64,000 nt of DNA from Symsagittifera roscoffensis. Lineage: Eukaryota > Xenacoelomorpha > Acoela > Convolutidae. The stretch covers positions 27,523,649 through 27,587,648 of the forward strand of contig NC_087063.1 of NCBI RefSeq assembly GCF_963678635.1, written 5' to 3'. Both the position numbers and the translations under genes were made by a program. The notes under the pieces were generated by a model. It was not told where the DNA came from. It was given only the letters and a program-made list of their open reading frames with translations, and did no database searches. Numbering within the stretch: position 1 is the first letter of the stretch; the number at the start of each line of letters is the position of its first letter. This document shows, in pieces, positions 33,270 to 43,566 of the stretch.

Positions 33270-33870
33270 GTTGTGCATTATAATCAGATTACTGAACCGT
33301 TCTCGCACTCAGTAAAAAGATAAAAAAAATTGATTATAATGGATTTTTATGGTCAGTTTCCATAAATTTCAAAAAGAATTGATTATAATCAATTAAAAAT
33401 AGATTATATTGTTACCATTTTTCGAAAAAATAAAAATTATTATAATCGATTATAATCGATTAGTTTCGAATTTTTTTCTCAAATTTTATTGAATTATAAT
33501 CCATTAAAATGGATTAGAGTCCAATATTATTCAACAACCGCCATCGCTTCATTTCGTACTATTTTTGTTTTGTTTTATGTGCTTTTCAGTTGGTTATCGA
33601 ACTGAAAGAAACTGTAATTTTGTACTTATAGCTTAAAATTAAGTTACTTTTGGTTTTTACTGTGCAGAATAGCTAAATTATATTCCATTGTAAACGATTT
33701 TTTTTTTTGAGATAATATTTTGATAGAAAAATGAATTATAATTTATTATAAGAGATTATACGAGATTTTCGGAAAATTTTTTATCAAATATAAATGATTA
33801 TAATCTATTAAAATGTCACCGAAAATGATATCATTATAATGGATTATAAATCGTTTAAACATGGAAAAGT
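33270..33870. repeat. Cluster of TTATAATCnATTATAAT-type palindromes
   Basis: More than ten overlapping variants of GATTATAATCGATTATAAT lie between about 33,270 and 33,870. Smaller clusters occur at 18,870-18,945 and 41,390-41,490. The core resembles homeodomain and Onecut binding sites (TAAT, ATCGAT), but simple sequence expansion explains it equally well. Confidence 0.7.
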
Positions 33871-34319
33871 GTTTGCTAAAAATACTATTATATTTTTAAT
33901 ATGATCGATTATTTTCGCTTCTTACCGAATGCGGGTTGTCTTCATTTGTTTCTTTGATTTAAGTTATAAAGTGAAAAAGAGAGGTATACAACCCAGTTAG
34001 GCAAAAGTAGACGACCTCAATTTCGTGTTTGTAATTAAAAATGCTCTCGTTTAATTTTAGGTTTTAGTACCTTCTGCGAATAATTTGTAAATTTTCTTAT
34101 TTGTAGAAGTTTAAGATACTTGGTTTTTAGATACTTGGTTAAATGTAAACTACTTTTGGCGAAACACAAAACTGGTTGCTGATTATGATGATTTTTTGAG
34201 TTTTGAAAAACAGTCAATAGTCATCCCCTAGTACTCTCAAGGTTAAATAAATTGGCCATGAAAAATGCTTTATTGATTAAATCTGTTGCTGATATGAACT
34301 TTTTGAAAAACAATTTTCT

Positions 34320-34880
34320 TTTTTTCCACTTTCTTCATTCAAAAATTAAAATTGTCCCGACATTTGTAACGAAAGTAACGGATTATTTGAGCTCGGGTGG
34401 GTTTTTTTCTTCAGACAAATTTCGAATTTTTAACTAGCCATTTTTGACAGAAATTTTTTAAATCATTCAAAACGTTTTGTTGTTCTGAGCTTAGGTTTGA
34501 AAAGACATTTCACCTGTGATCAGTTTTCGTACAGGGTACTGGGTTTAAAAATGGCCATTTTGGCCAATTTGGGACAATTAACGCACGATATACTTCGCGC
34601 TATTAACGCGTGATTGGACGTTTAATCCGTCTTAGAAATCGTTCCAATTGGTTGCAGGAAGCTTATTTGCCAAAATAGATTTGTTACTCTTAGCGAAAGC
34701 TATCACTCTGAGCTTTATATGGCGTGGGGGGGGGGGGGTGATTTTCATAAAAAAGCTCAAATTTAAAAAAAAATCATTGTATTTGTTACTTACATTTAAA
34801 TTTTGCAAGTTATTACTGCTCAATAGACCTTAAAAGGCAGTCGGAACAATCAAGACTTCACCCTTATATGCGCAGTCTCG
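34320..34880 (+). repeat. Dispersed repeat family R1, plus copy
   Basis: It shares GTAACGAAAGTAACGGATTA, AATTTGGGACAATTAACGC, CTATTAACGCG and GTTATTACTGCTC with the copies at 36,990-37,500 and (inverse) 16,930-17,420. A poly-G run replaces part of it at 34,727-34,738. It is non-coding. Confidence 0.65.
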
Positions 34881-35084
34881 TTTTCTTAAATATTTAAAGT
34901 GGGTTTTTCAAGCTATTTTCACAAATACTATGAAACGTGATCTTATAAGTACCACGAAAAAAATGCACAACAAATTGTTGGTTCATCATGCCAAAATTCA
35001 TTGCATCAAAGGACGCTTTATGGTTATTTAAAACTCATTTTCAAATCATAGGAGAAGTAGAATAGAACCCAATTTATTCTTAAG

Positions 35085-35219
35085 AATCTGCCAAATGGAC
35101 AGCTTCCTAAAAAATTCAATCGGCTAAACATGTCTGTGGAACATTTTCCAAAGGGTCATTGGAAGTTTTTGAAGAAAAATTTACCCGAGCTAACACATCC
35201 AGTGTTTTTCTTACAACAG
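35085..35219 (+). CDS. Host exon of an unknown protein
   Basis: TTTATTCTTAAG precedes and CAG|GTAACA follows 135 bases, 45 codons in phase 0 at both ends. The product reads NLPNGQLPKKFNRLNMSVEH, then FPKGHWKFLKKNLPELTHPV and FFLQQ, a well-mixed basic sequence quite unlike chance frames nearby. It probably belongs to the same gene as 30,640-30,768, though intermediate exons were not found. The family is unknown. Confidence 0.6.
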
Positions 35220-35389
35220 GTAACAAAAACCTATGAGTCTTTTTTTTATATACTGTCGCAATTTCGTTGATTGAAAACCTCATAATAGCGTCGTTCCCAA
35301 TCTATAATCAGAATTTTCATCTCTTGGCAGCTAAAGAAGGCGAGCATTATATGTCAGGTTTCGATATCTGTTTCACCCATCTGGCTTAA

Positions 35390-35700
35390 CTGTGCTCAGG
35401 GTGTTTGTTTTCTCCATATAAAATTCGACTTTTCAAGTAGCAAAATTTTAAATTTTTATTATCAATCAAAGAAAGCAACGGATTGTTTTTACTCGAGGTG
35501 GTTTTTTTTTCCAGTTTTCAGACAAATTTCGACTTTTTAACTAACCATTTTTGACGGAACTTTATATATCATTCAAAAGGTATTGCTGTCCTAAACTTAA
35601 TATCGAAAATATATTTTAGCTGTGATCTGTTTTTGTAAAGTTATGGGGGACAAAATTTGACAATTTGGCCAATATGGGACACTTAAAGCGCAATTTCATA
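35390..35700 (+). repeat. Dispersed repeat family R1, partial plus copy
   Basis: It shares GACAAATTTCGACTTTTTAACTA-type sequence and TTTGGCCAATATGGGACA with the other copies and stops before the CGCG block. Confidence 0.55.
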
Positions 35701-35930
35701 AGTTCGCTTGTACTGAGTAAACAGGCCTTATGCTTTGTAAAGGATTGGAAAGGATGACGAATAGCCTAAAAGTCAATTAAATCTTCAGTAGTTAATCATA
35801 AAAAAGTGTAAAATCTCATTGGATACCGAGTAACAATACTCATCATCAGGAGATATCTGAAAAACGAAATAACACTGTAAAACGAGCAATAAAATTACAC
35901 ACACTGGTAGCACCAGAAACAAATTTTCTA

Positions 35931-36780
35931 AAATTTATGGGGAGGCGACAACGAAATTGCAACAATACTAAACCACGCACCCCCACCCCATGCGAGTCAA
36001 GGGAAGATCACCAACAAGCCTTTCGATTTGATATTGTCGCGAGTATTGATGGATTGTCGTAATTGGTAAATACTCTGAGCTTATAAAAATAAAAGAATTG
36101 ACAAACTGTTGCTGCTTTCATTAAACTTTGTGCTTGACGGAATTGTTGTTTGGGAATATTACAATCATCTAAATGTTGTTGAACTGCAGCAGCCGTGTAA
36201 TTATGGTGCCGAAGACGAGTCGTAAGAGTACAGTTTGCCCAATTAATAGGGCGTAGCACCCCACACAAGTATCTTTTTACACAACACGATTTCGGAATAA
36301 TAAAGGAACAGGCTCTTAAGCTCCTGCCCATATCGACGTAACTTTTCAGTAAGATGAATAAACTGTACTTGTGTCAACGTTCGAATTTTTTCAGAAAACT
36401 GTCGGTAACGGAACCACGATACTGATTAAAAGCAAAAACTTCGTCATCATTTTTCTTTGATTTACTAGCCTGTTTAAGTTTATCATGATCAACAGTAATA
36501 ATATTGGTAAGTGTTTTTCTAACAATAGGGTTGTAAAATGCAGGAGGATACTGAGTTTTTCCAAGTATGGACATTCCTAAGTTTAAACAATCATTAAACA
36601 AGGACCAGGATGAGCATGAACGTTAATCCCTGTACACCATGCCTGCTAAGATCGAACGTTTATACCTCCTAGACGAAAAATCGTGGAGGTTCATGCACAG
36701 TTCAGTGTCTGGTCCTCAGTTTATGGTTCATGGCATATTAAGTTATGGCAGGCGACAACAAAGTTGCAATAAAACTGTGT
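35931..36780 (-). pseudogene. Decayed coding segment between two direct repeats, family unknown
   Basis: The minus strand holds coding-like pieces at 36,374-36,601 (GKTQYPPAFYNPIVRKTL, NDDEVFAFNQYRGSVTDSF) and across 36,008-36,370 in more than one frame. The composition is protein-like. Direct repeats of about 40 bp (ATGG..AGGCGACAAC.AAATTGCAA type) lie at 35,931-35,973 and 36,740-36,780, so it may be a small mobile element with remains of its gene. No family is recognised, and it is treated as a fossil. Confidence 0.45.
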
Positions 36781-36989
36781 CTAATAGAACATTTAAAAAA
36801 AAGTTTTTCAATTTTTTTTACCTTTGATCAATCTATTCTTTTTAAACAACTCCAAAGAAAAAAAAACGCAATCGAAAAATTCACTGCTTGACACTGATAT
36901 AAGAAGTCCCGTTGAAGTCTACTTGTGATTGATTTTGGTCTGATCTTGTGTCTTTTAAGAAGGACAGATTATTTTTCCGTTTATCGTAA

Positions 36990-37500
36990 AAAAACGGATT
37001 AATTGTGCTTGGGATGTTTTGTTTTCTCCAGACAATTTTCGATTTTTTAACTAGCCTTTTTGACAAAACTTAACACATCATTCAAAAGGTATTGTAGTTT
37101 TGAGCTTAACTTTGAAAACAATTTTCATCTGTTCGTTTTTCGCAAAGGTATGAGGCTTTAACGTTTGCCATTTTGGCCAATTTGGGACAATTATCGCGCA
37201 ATATACTTTGCGCTAATAACGCGCAAGTGGAGATTCAATCCGTCTTAGCACTCGTTCCAAATTGATTGAAGAAAAATTGTTTTATTTGTATAATTGGTTT
37301 GTTTCTAGCAGCAAAATTCATCACTTTGAATTTCATATGGCGTGTGGTGGGATGATTTTAAAAACCACAAATTAAAAACATTCATTTTCTTTTTTATTAA
37401 ATTCAGTTTGTTCATGTTATTACTGCTCCATAGGCCTGAAAAGGCGATGAGAGCACTCAGGACTTCGCCCTGATACGAGCAGTTTTGTTTTTCTAAAACC
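36990..37500 (+). repeat. Dispersed repeat family R1, plus copy
   Basis: A long copy with AATTTGGGACAATTATCGCG, CTTTGCGCTAATAACGCG, CAATCCGTCTTAGCACTCG and GTTATTACTGCTCCATAGGC. CAATTTGGGAC and GTTCCAAATTG form a short inverted repeat around the CGCG core. Confidence 0.7.
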
Positions 37501-37910
37501 AAAGGTATACTCAAAGCATTTTTGCCATAGATTGAATCTTTTGCTTCTGTGTGTTTTGCTTATTTTTTGTGTGTTGTTTAAGCTGAGATAAAAATAAAAT
37601 TTGATTGAAACAAAAAAATTAGTTTACGCTCTGGTTCTGAACGGAACAATTTGAATTGGCTACACACCGAAGCAACCTACGTTTTTTTGTTGCACTGAAT
37701 TTATCATCATTTTGACGAAGAATGTTTTTCCCACTCTATTTTTCTGGCGGCTGCTACAGCAAGGGATTTTACCTGTATTAACAAAACTGCGCGTGGCTAT
37801 TTTTTTAATCAGTTTAGGGTAATTCATCAGAATAAAAGTTTTTCATCTTAACTTCTTTGAAATAAAGCAATGAACGTCTGGCTACAAAAGGACCAATTGT
37901 TCGACCTTAC

Positions 37911-38107
37911 AGTTTCTTTCATTTGCTCCGGAACGGCTTTGCTTGCAGAATAAATCACCACTTGCTTGTCACTTCTGTAGATGAAATAAGTGCTTGATAA
38001 AATCTTTGATGAAACAGACCGCACAACCGAAGTACTTATTGTTTCATTTTGAGCTGAACTCTGAACAAGATATCGATTATTGAGTTTTATGGGGAACAAA
38101 AAGGGCT
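37911..38107 (-). CDS. Host exon of an unknown protein
   Basis: The acceptor CCTTCTTGTAG and donor ACT|GTAAGG frame 197 bases, with two leading bases and 65 open codons. The product contains PFLFPIKLNNRYLVQSSAQN, SVVRSVSSKILSSTYFIYRS and DKQVVIYSASKAVPEQMKET, clearly protein-like with an even composition. It ends in phase 0. It is probably an upstream exon of the minus-strand gene that includes 29,907-30,079 and 21,380-21,516, but an intervening exon is needed to reconcile phases. The family is not recognised. Confidence 0.6.
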
Positions 38108-38109
38108 CT

Positions 38110-39500
38110 ACAAGAAGGAGGTTGAAACAAAAAAAAAGCTGTTGAACTGCATAAATACTTCAATCAAGTTATCTTTTTTTATCTTATTAAGTGACCAAAA
38201 AGTAGGTTATATAACAGTTATAGGTTTCTTTTTTTTGCAAAAGTTAGGGTCAATTTTTTGACGATCTTTCTCGAGTGAGAGGTTGCGAGTTTTGTTAGTT
38301 TTTCCTGCACAAAGTTTCATCAGCTTCAATGTTTTTCCGTTATCAAGAATTCTGAACAAAAATTTTAGAAAATGTTTACAAATATTGGACACCTAAAAAA
38401 TAAACGCTTTTACTGACAACTGCTACGTTTTGAGAAATTTTAAACAGATTTTGAAACAAAGCGTCTTTTCGAAAAACGGGTTGAAGTTGCATTTCATAAA
38501 GGTACCAGTTTTGCATTGTATTTTTGATCAGTAGTGGTAAACTGATGCAATTTTAATAAATCAGTGCTTGAAATTGCAGTTTTTGGCAGCAACGTATCAA
38601 TGATAGATGAGTTTGCTCGATCAATGTTTTGTTGGTATTGAGGTTCGTTTTGAAAATTGCAGCAATAAAAGTTTCACCCGATACGTCGTGATGATAAACT
38701 TTTTGCTCATACCAGATGGAAACTATGAGAGAAGCTAATGAAGGAATCCAATGTTGTAAAAAAAAATTTTCTGTAAAAGAATTTCAGATTTTGCTAGGGT
38801 TTTTTCAACAATCTAAACAAAAAAAATCTGCCATTGTATTTTGGAAAATGTTCTGAAAATTTAATTTTCATACCGTGGGTGCCCTTATGTGTGCAAAACT
38901 TAACGAAATTCACTGAAACTTATGGTTTGCGGTAAACATCTTTCCTGAAATTATTGTTGCTCATTGTAACCACTGAAGGATTGTACTTTTGCGTAAAATT
39001 GTTGTAAATTTTGCTGCGCCTCCAAAAGTGCAAGAAATTTCAATTTTATAGTTTTGTGAAAGCTATTGAAATGGATAAAAACATATTCTTTCGAGTAATT
39101 TTTGGTCTTAGATCATCAATAACTTATCCTTGAATTTTGAAATTATGCATCAAAAATGAATCATAGCAGAAGAATGACTTTTTTTCATTTATGAAATTGT
39201 GTGGCTATCACTATTAACATCAATGAAATTCTATGATTAGCAATTTTCCATCAATGGAAAGGTATGACAAGCAATTTCCCATAGATTGAATCTTTTATTT
39301 TTGTATGTTTTGCTTTTTTTGTCTGTTTTTCCAGAAACACCAAAAATAAACGTTTTCTCAGATAAGAAAACTAAAAAACTAAATTGCAGTTTGAGCTCTC
39401 GGCTCATCAATGATTCAGCATTAAATTTTCAAAGATGAATCAAGGAACAGACGTCTATACTTCAGTCATGATTCATTAATAAACCATCAATTTACTTTGA
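38110..39500. other. AT-rich host DNA, no gene recognised
   Basis: Short frames only. The stretch is probably intron upstream of the minus-strand exon at 37,911-38,107. Confidence 0.5.
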
Positions 39501-39790
39501 TTCATGGCTTGTTATTTAAAGTGTGGAGGGATGGTTTCACTTGATTCTAAAACAAAAAAGATTTTTATTTTACTACAATTAATTTTTTTAGGTTATTACT
39601 GCTCCGTAGACCTTAAAAGGCAGTCAGATTGTTCAGGGCACCGCTCTGATACGAGCATTCTTGTTTGTTATCTTGGTGATTTTTTTCTCCAGTCAAGGTT
39701 CGACTTTTCAATTAACAAGTTTACTAAACTATTTTGAACTGTATTAATACCCCGTGCTCAAAATCAAAAGACATCTTATCTGCAATTTTT
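39500..39790 (+). repeat. Dispersed repeat family R1, partial plus copy
   Basis: GTTATTACTGCTCCGTAGACC, AAAAGGCAGTC and the TTCGACTTTTCAATTAAC block match the other copies. The CGCG core is absent. Confidence 0.5.
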
Positions 39791-39968
39791 TTCTTCAAAG
39801 TTTTGGGGTTTAGGTGTGGAAAAACTTCTGTCAGTTTCAATTGTTGCATTTGATGCGTAATTTAAGCGGAAAATCAGGTGGAGTCAAAATCTATTTCAAA
39901 TTGAAGTGAGGTAAGCATTTTTTTTCATCAGTTTTCGCATTTTTTCAGGAAATGTGATCAATTTTAAG

Positions 39969-40467
39969 TTAGATTTGCACGCAGGGAGAAGAATAGCGAT
40001 AGGAATTTAACTTTACAAGTAAATATTTTTTTGACTTTAAGCCGAAATAGCAATTTTTCCTTTGTGCCATTTCGGAAAAATTATGCGGTTCACGTTGTGT
40101 TAATAACTCGTAAGTCAATCCTTGAAATGAGTCAATCAATTTGGCCTTAATAAAACGATAACAGACAGGCGTGTCCGGTCTTTGATGTCGCAGATAATTG
40201 TGGCCGAAATACAATTCTCCAAAAGACTTAGCAAAAAATTTTTAGCAAGATTTCATAAACTTGAAATAGCGGTTTTCTTGTCAGCTCATTACGATAATTA
40301 TTTCGTGAACATGCCTCGCCATTTAACATTAACTCAAGTTTAAATAAAATTACAAAATCAACACTGGGACATTTTTGCTTCAAAAAATGCCGGCAAAAAT
40401 GTCTCGGAAATTTCAACACAAACGCCTTTGCAAACAGACCGAGATAATAGAAGTTTGAAAGAAGCAA
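39969..40467 (-). pseudogene. Unidentified coding stretch in two adjoining frames
   Basis: On the minus strand two neighbouring frames have convincing protein composition: FPRHFCRHFLKQKCPSVDF and NGEACSRNNYRNELTRKP in the first, and GHNYLRHQRPDTPVCYRF and AKLIDSFQGLTYELLTQREP in the second. No splice signals are needed between them, so the stretch may be a decayed gene, a terminal exon, or transposon remains. No family is recognised. Confidence 0.35.
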
Positions 40468-40485
40468 TTAAGTTTTATCCAATAA

Positions 40486-40655
40486 GTAGTTTTGTATCGT
40501 GATGTTGATGATAAAGGCTTTCTCAAACAAGCTGAATTAGCTGGTCACAATTTGTTGCGACTGGAAACTTCTTCCATCCATCTCCGCAGTTTGTTCAATC
40601 ATAAAACAACGTCCAGTTACAAGGTTTCAGCTCCATCACCTTCTTCATCCGATAA
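40486..40655 (+). CDS. Possible coding fragment with an Asp-rich motif
   Basis: An open plus-strand stretch reads YRDVDDKGFLKQAELAGHNL followed by LRLETSSIHLRSLFNH. DVDDKGF loosely recalls an EF-hand loop, but one motif is not enough. It ends where the LTR fragment begins. Confidence 0.25.
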
Positions 40656-41055
40656 GTCCATACAAATGAGTTATGACATATTGGTTAAACTCATAGAGTA
40701 ATTTCAGATGAGGTACACCGTCTGCTCGTCACGCTTTCTTATTTTCGGCCGGATAGATTGGTGCAACTTCTTAGTCTAATACCGATCTTAATCTTACTCT
40801 TATATCTCCTAGTCTCAATAGATCTAGTAGTACTGGTTTATGCGAGTTAATTCTTGGAGTTTATCCAGAAGGAGAACAACTGTATTCAAAGTTTTATTCG
40901 AATTGTTCTGGTGCTGAAACTACAAGTAGTTTCAGCATTTACAAATAAGTGTCAATGTTGGAGATAGAATATGATTGGTTAGTTAGTAATATTTTATAGT
41001 GATAATTTATCAATAATATAATTGGTTTATAAATACTAGTTTAAAACTGGTTCCA
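40655..41055 (-). mobile_element. LTR fragment of element A, minus orientation
   Basis: It matches the outer half of the element A LTR (about 11,740-12,154), including CACCGTCTGCTCGTCACGC, TTATTTTCGGCCGGATAGATT and the shared end GGTTCCA at 41,055. No internal element sequence follows, so it is a truncated solo LTR. It lies in inverse orientation 496 bp from the LTR of the third copy. Confidence 0.85.
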
Positions 41056-41550
41056 TAAACTTCAGTATCCTACTTGTTAACACCGGTTGTTGAAGTGTTG
41101 AACATGACTCACGAGACGGTATGCCTAAGAGCCCGATCAGAAAAGGTAATAGGGTCACCATTTCTTCTTCTATCGAAACAGTTTCATTTGCCTAAAGTTT
41201 TATTTGCAAAGTGTGAATTTTTTTTGGCAAATTACATAAGTTAAAGAGCTGTATCAATTCTGCTACATACAGTAGGCTCGTTTTTTCCATCAGAGTAAAG
41301 TAATCCATGGTAAAAAATTACAAACGATTGATAACCGCTTTGAAGCTTCATGGAATTCATTGTCAGTCTACACCAAATTCAAAATAACCAATAATAATCG
41401 ATTATCGATTACCAGTGAATTATAATCTATTTTTTTGACAGTTCAATATAACCCGTTTTAATCCATTATAATCGATTATAAGCATTGTTTAAACTTTTAT
41501 CTAAAATTAGCCTGAAATTTTCACAAATGAACTTCTCGGAATGAAAAATG
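41056..41550. other. Spacer between two inverted element A LTRs
   Basis: No gene is seen. It contains a small cluster of ATAATCGATTATCGATT/TATAATCGATTATAA palindromes at about 41,390-41,490. Confidence 0.5.
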
Positions 41551-42291
41551 TGGAACCAGATCTAAACTAGTATTTATCATTGGTTCTTATTATGATATTT
41601 TCTCTCTATGAAATATTAAATACTAACCAATCATACTCCGTCAAACTAACAACCTATTTATTTGTAAAGTGTTGAAACTCTTTGTAGTTTCAACACCAGA
41701 ACAATTTGAATTAAACTTAGAAAACAGTTGTTCTCATTCTGGAACTAACTCGCGCAAACCGGTGCACACTAGATCTATTGAGACTAGGAGATATAAGAGT
41801 AAGATTAAGAGGTTTCAGACTAAGAAGCTGCACGAATCTATCCGGCCGAAAAAAAAGATAGCGTGACGAGCAGACGGTGTACCTTATCTGAAATTACTCT
41901 ATGAGTACAGTACAAAAGACATAACTCATCTGGTGCGATCAAAAGTCTCGAGCAGACCTTAACTAACCTCGAATTAGACAAAAATTAGATTAGAATTGAA
42001 CAAATACAACATTTCATGAAAGTGTTATATAACAGAAACTTAGTAGATATTTCTCTACGCCTCAATAGATCAGACCCAATATTGCGAACAATACGAGAAC
42101 TACCTGGCATTGGAAGAAGACGTCGAACAAGAGACGACATATGACTACGAAGAAACCTACCAATTGATTTCATGATAGAACGACAAAAACGAGATCAAAC
42201 TTTTGTATTTAGGATACTACCAGCAGTAAATTTAAATTTATATTTACTGACATAATATTTGAAAACCTATTTTCAAATAATTTTTCATGGC
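41551..42291 (+). repeat. 5' LTR of element A copy 3
   Basis: It aligns with the LTR at 11,375-12,154 along its length and ends ...TTTTTCA before TGGCGCAAAAC, a plausible primer binding site. It includes the counterpart of the small LTR ORF at about 42,016-42,255. Confidence 0.7.
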
Positions 42292-43140
42292 GCAAAACCT
42301 ATTAATTGCACAATAACGACTGATAAAAAACAACACTTGTCGTTTTCCTTAAATCATTTGTAAATTAAATAACATCTTGAAAAAACAATTAATAAATATA
42401 AAAAATACAAAAGTTAGTTAGTATAAACCATAAATTGTTAGTATATACAAATCATCACATCATCCCAGCTTTATCACCTAAAACATAACAGCGAATTTCA
42501 AAAGCTAACAATCATCAAAACTAACACCCAACTTTAACGCTCTGTTTTTAAAATATCAAGGCTTATCCTTACTTTCACTTAAACTAATTTCATTTAAGTA
42601 ACAGATCATCAGATCTTTCAATTAAACTGTATCTAAATTTTTAAATTTCTAAATATTTAAAACTCTGATCATCAAGGCCTATCCTTAGATCAAATAAAAC
42701 AATTTTTTTCTCCCCCTCCCAATTTAATTAGTGTCTAACCATTTTAATTATGCTAAACAGCGAAGAACTTCAGTTACTCATCCTGCACTTGATCCCACTC
42801 CTCGTAGATGACCCAGGCTAAAACACTTAAACTTAGTAAGTCATAAAATAGTATTTAACGAATTACTTGCGTTCTAATTGTACCTGAATCTTGTGGATCA
42901 ATTTACTATTCTCCAACCCTTGATCACAAATCTCAACCCCTAAGTAAGAAAAAGTAGGTCAAATCTTAGCTTAGAATTAGTCACGAGAAAGTACAAATCA
43001 TTCTTCGGAATCGATATACGCTTTTCTCTCCGAACCAAACATACGACCCAAGTTAAGCTAACGACAAAAAAATGTACGAACTAACAGTTTAAGGCATTAG
43101 AATCACTAATCCAGATTTTGCATCCATCATCATAAACCTT
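42292..43140 (+). promoter_or_regulatory. Leader of element A copy 3
   Basis: It corresponds to 10,492-11,374 of copy 1. Two copies of the hairpin motif ATCAAGGC(T/C)TATCCTT lie at 42,555 and 42,671, and the CTCCAACCCT block near 42,913 matches the GGGTTGGAG block of copy 1. Confidence 0.65.
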
Positions 43141-43461
43141 ATGTCAAGAGACACTTTAGGAAACAAACAAACAATCATAAAACACAATTGCTTAATTAAC
43201 GATGAAACATATGACCTCGTAATCACACCACACAGACAATCAGTAGGATATAAAATAACAAAAAGACAAACACTAAGAAAGATGATAATTAACAAACACA
43301 GGCAAGTTATTAGGAAAAGATTTTCAAAACGAAGAAACGCAGTCTCAGAATCAGATACATTCGCAAGACACGAACTTCACAATTTGAAAGACTCAATAAA
43401 CAGCAATCACCAAATTGACGACCAACTATATTTCAACGATTCAGATACCCCGCATCAGTAA
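43141..43461 (+). CDS. ORF1 of element A copy 3
   Basis: A 106-residue frame related to the 155-residue ORF1 of copy 1, sharing GNKQTI, YDLVITPH, TKRQTL and RKRFSK. It confirms that a small basic protein is coded ahead of gag in this family. This copy is fossil. Confidence 0.7.
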   Translation: MSRDTLGNKQTIIKHNCLINDETYDLVITPHRQSVGYKITKRQTLRKMIINKHRQVIRKRFSKRRNAVSESDTFARHELHNLKDSINSNHQIDDQLYFNDSDTPHQ

Positions 43462-43566
43462 AATGCAAACAAAAAATATTAAAAAAATTGCCACACAAAC
43501 AAACCAATACGTTTGTGCAATTGGAATCAACCAATAAGACACATTGAAAATCACACTTGACAAAAA

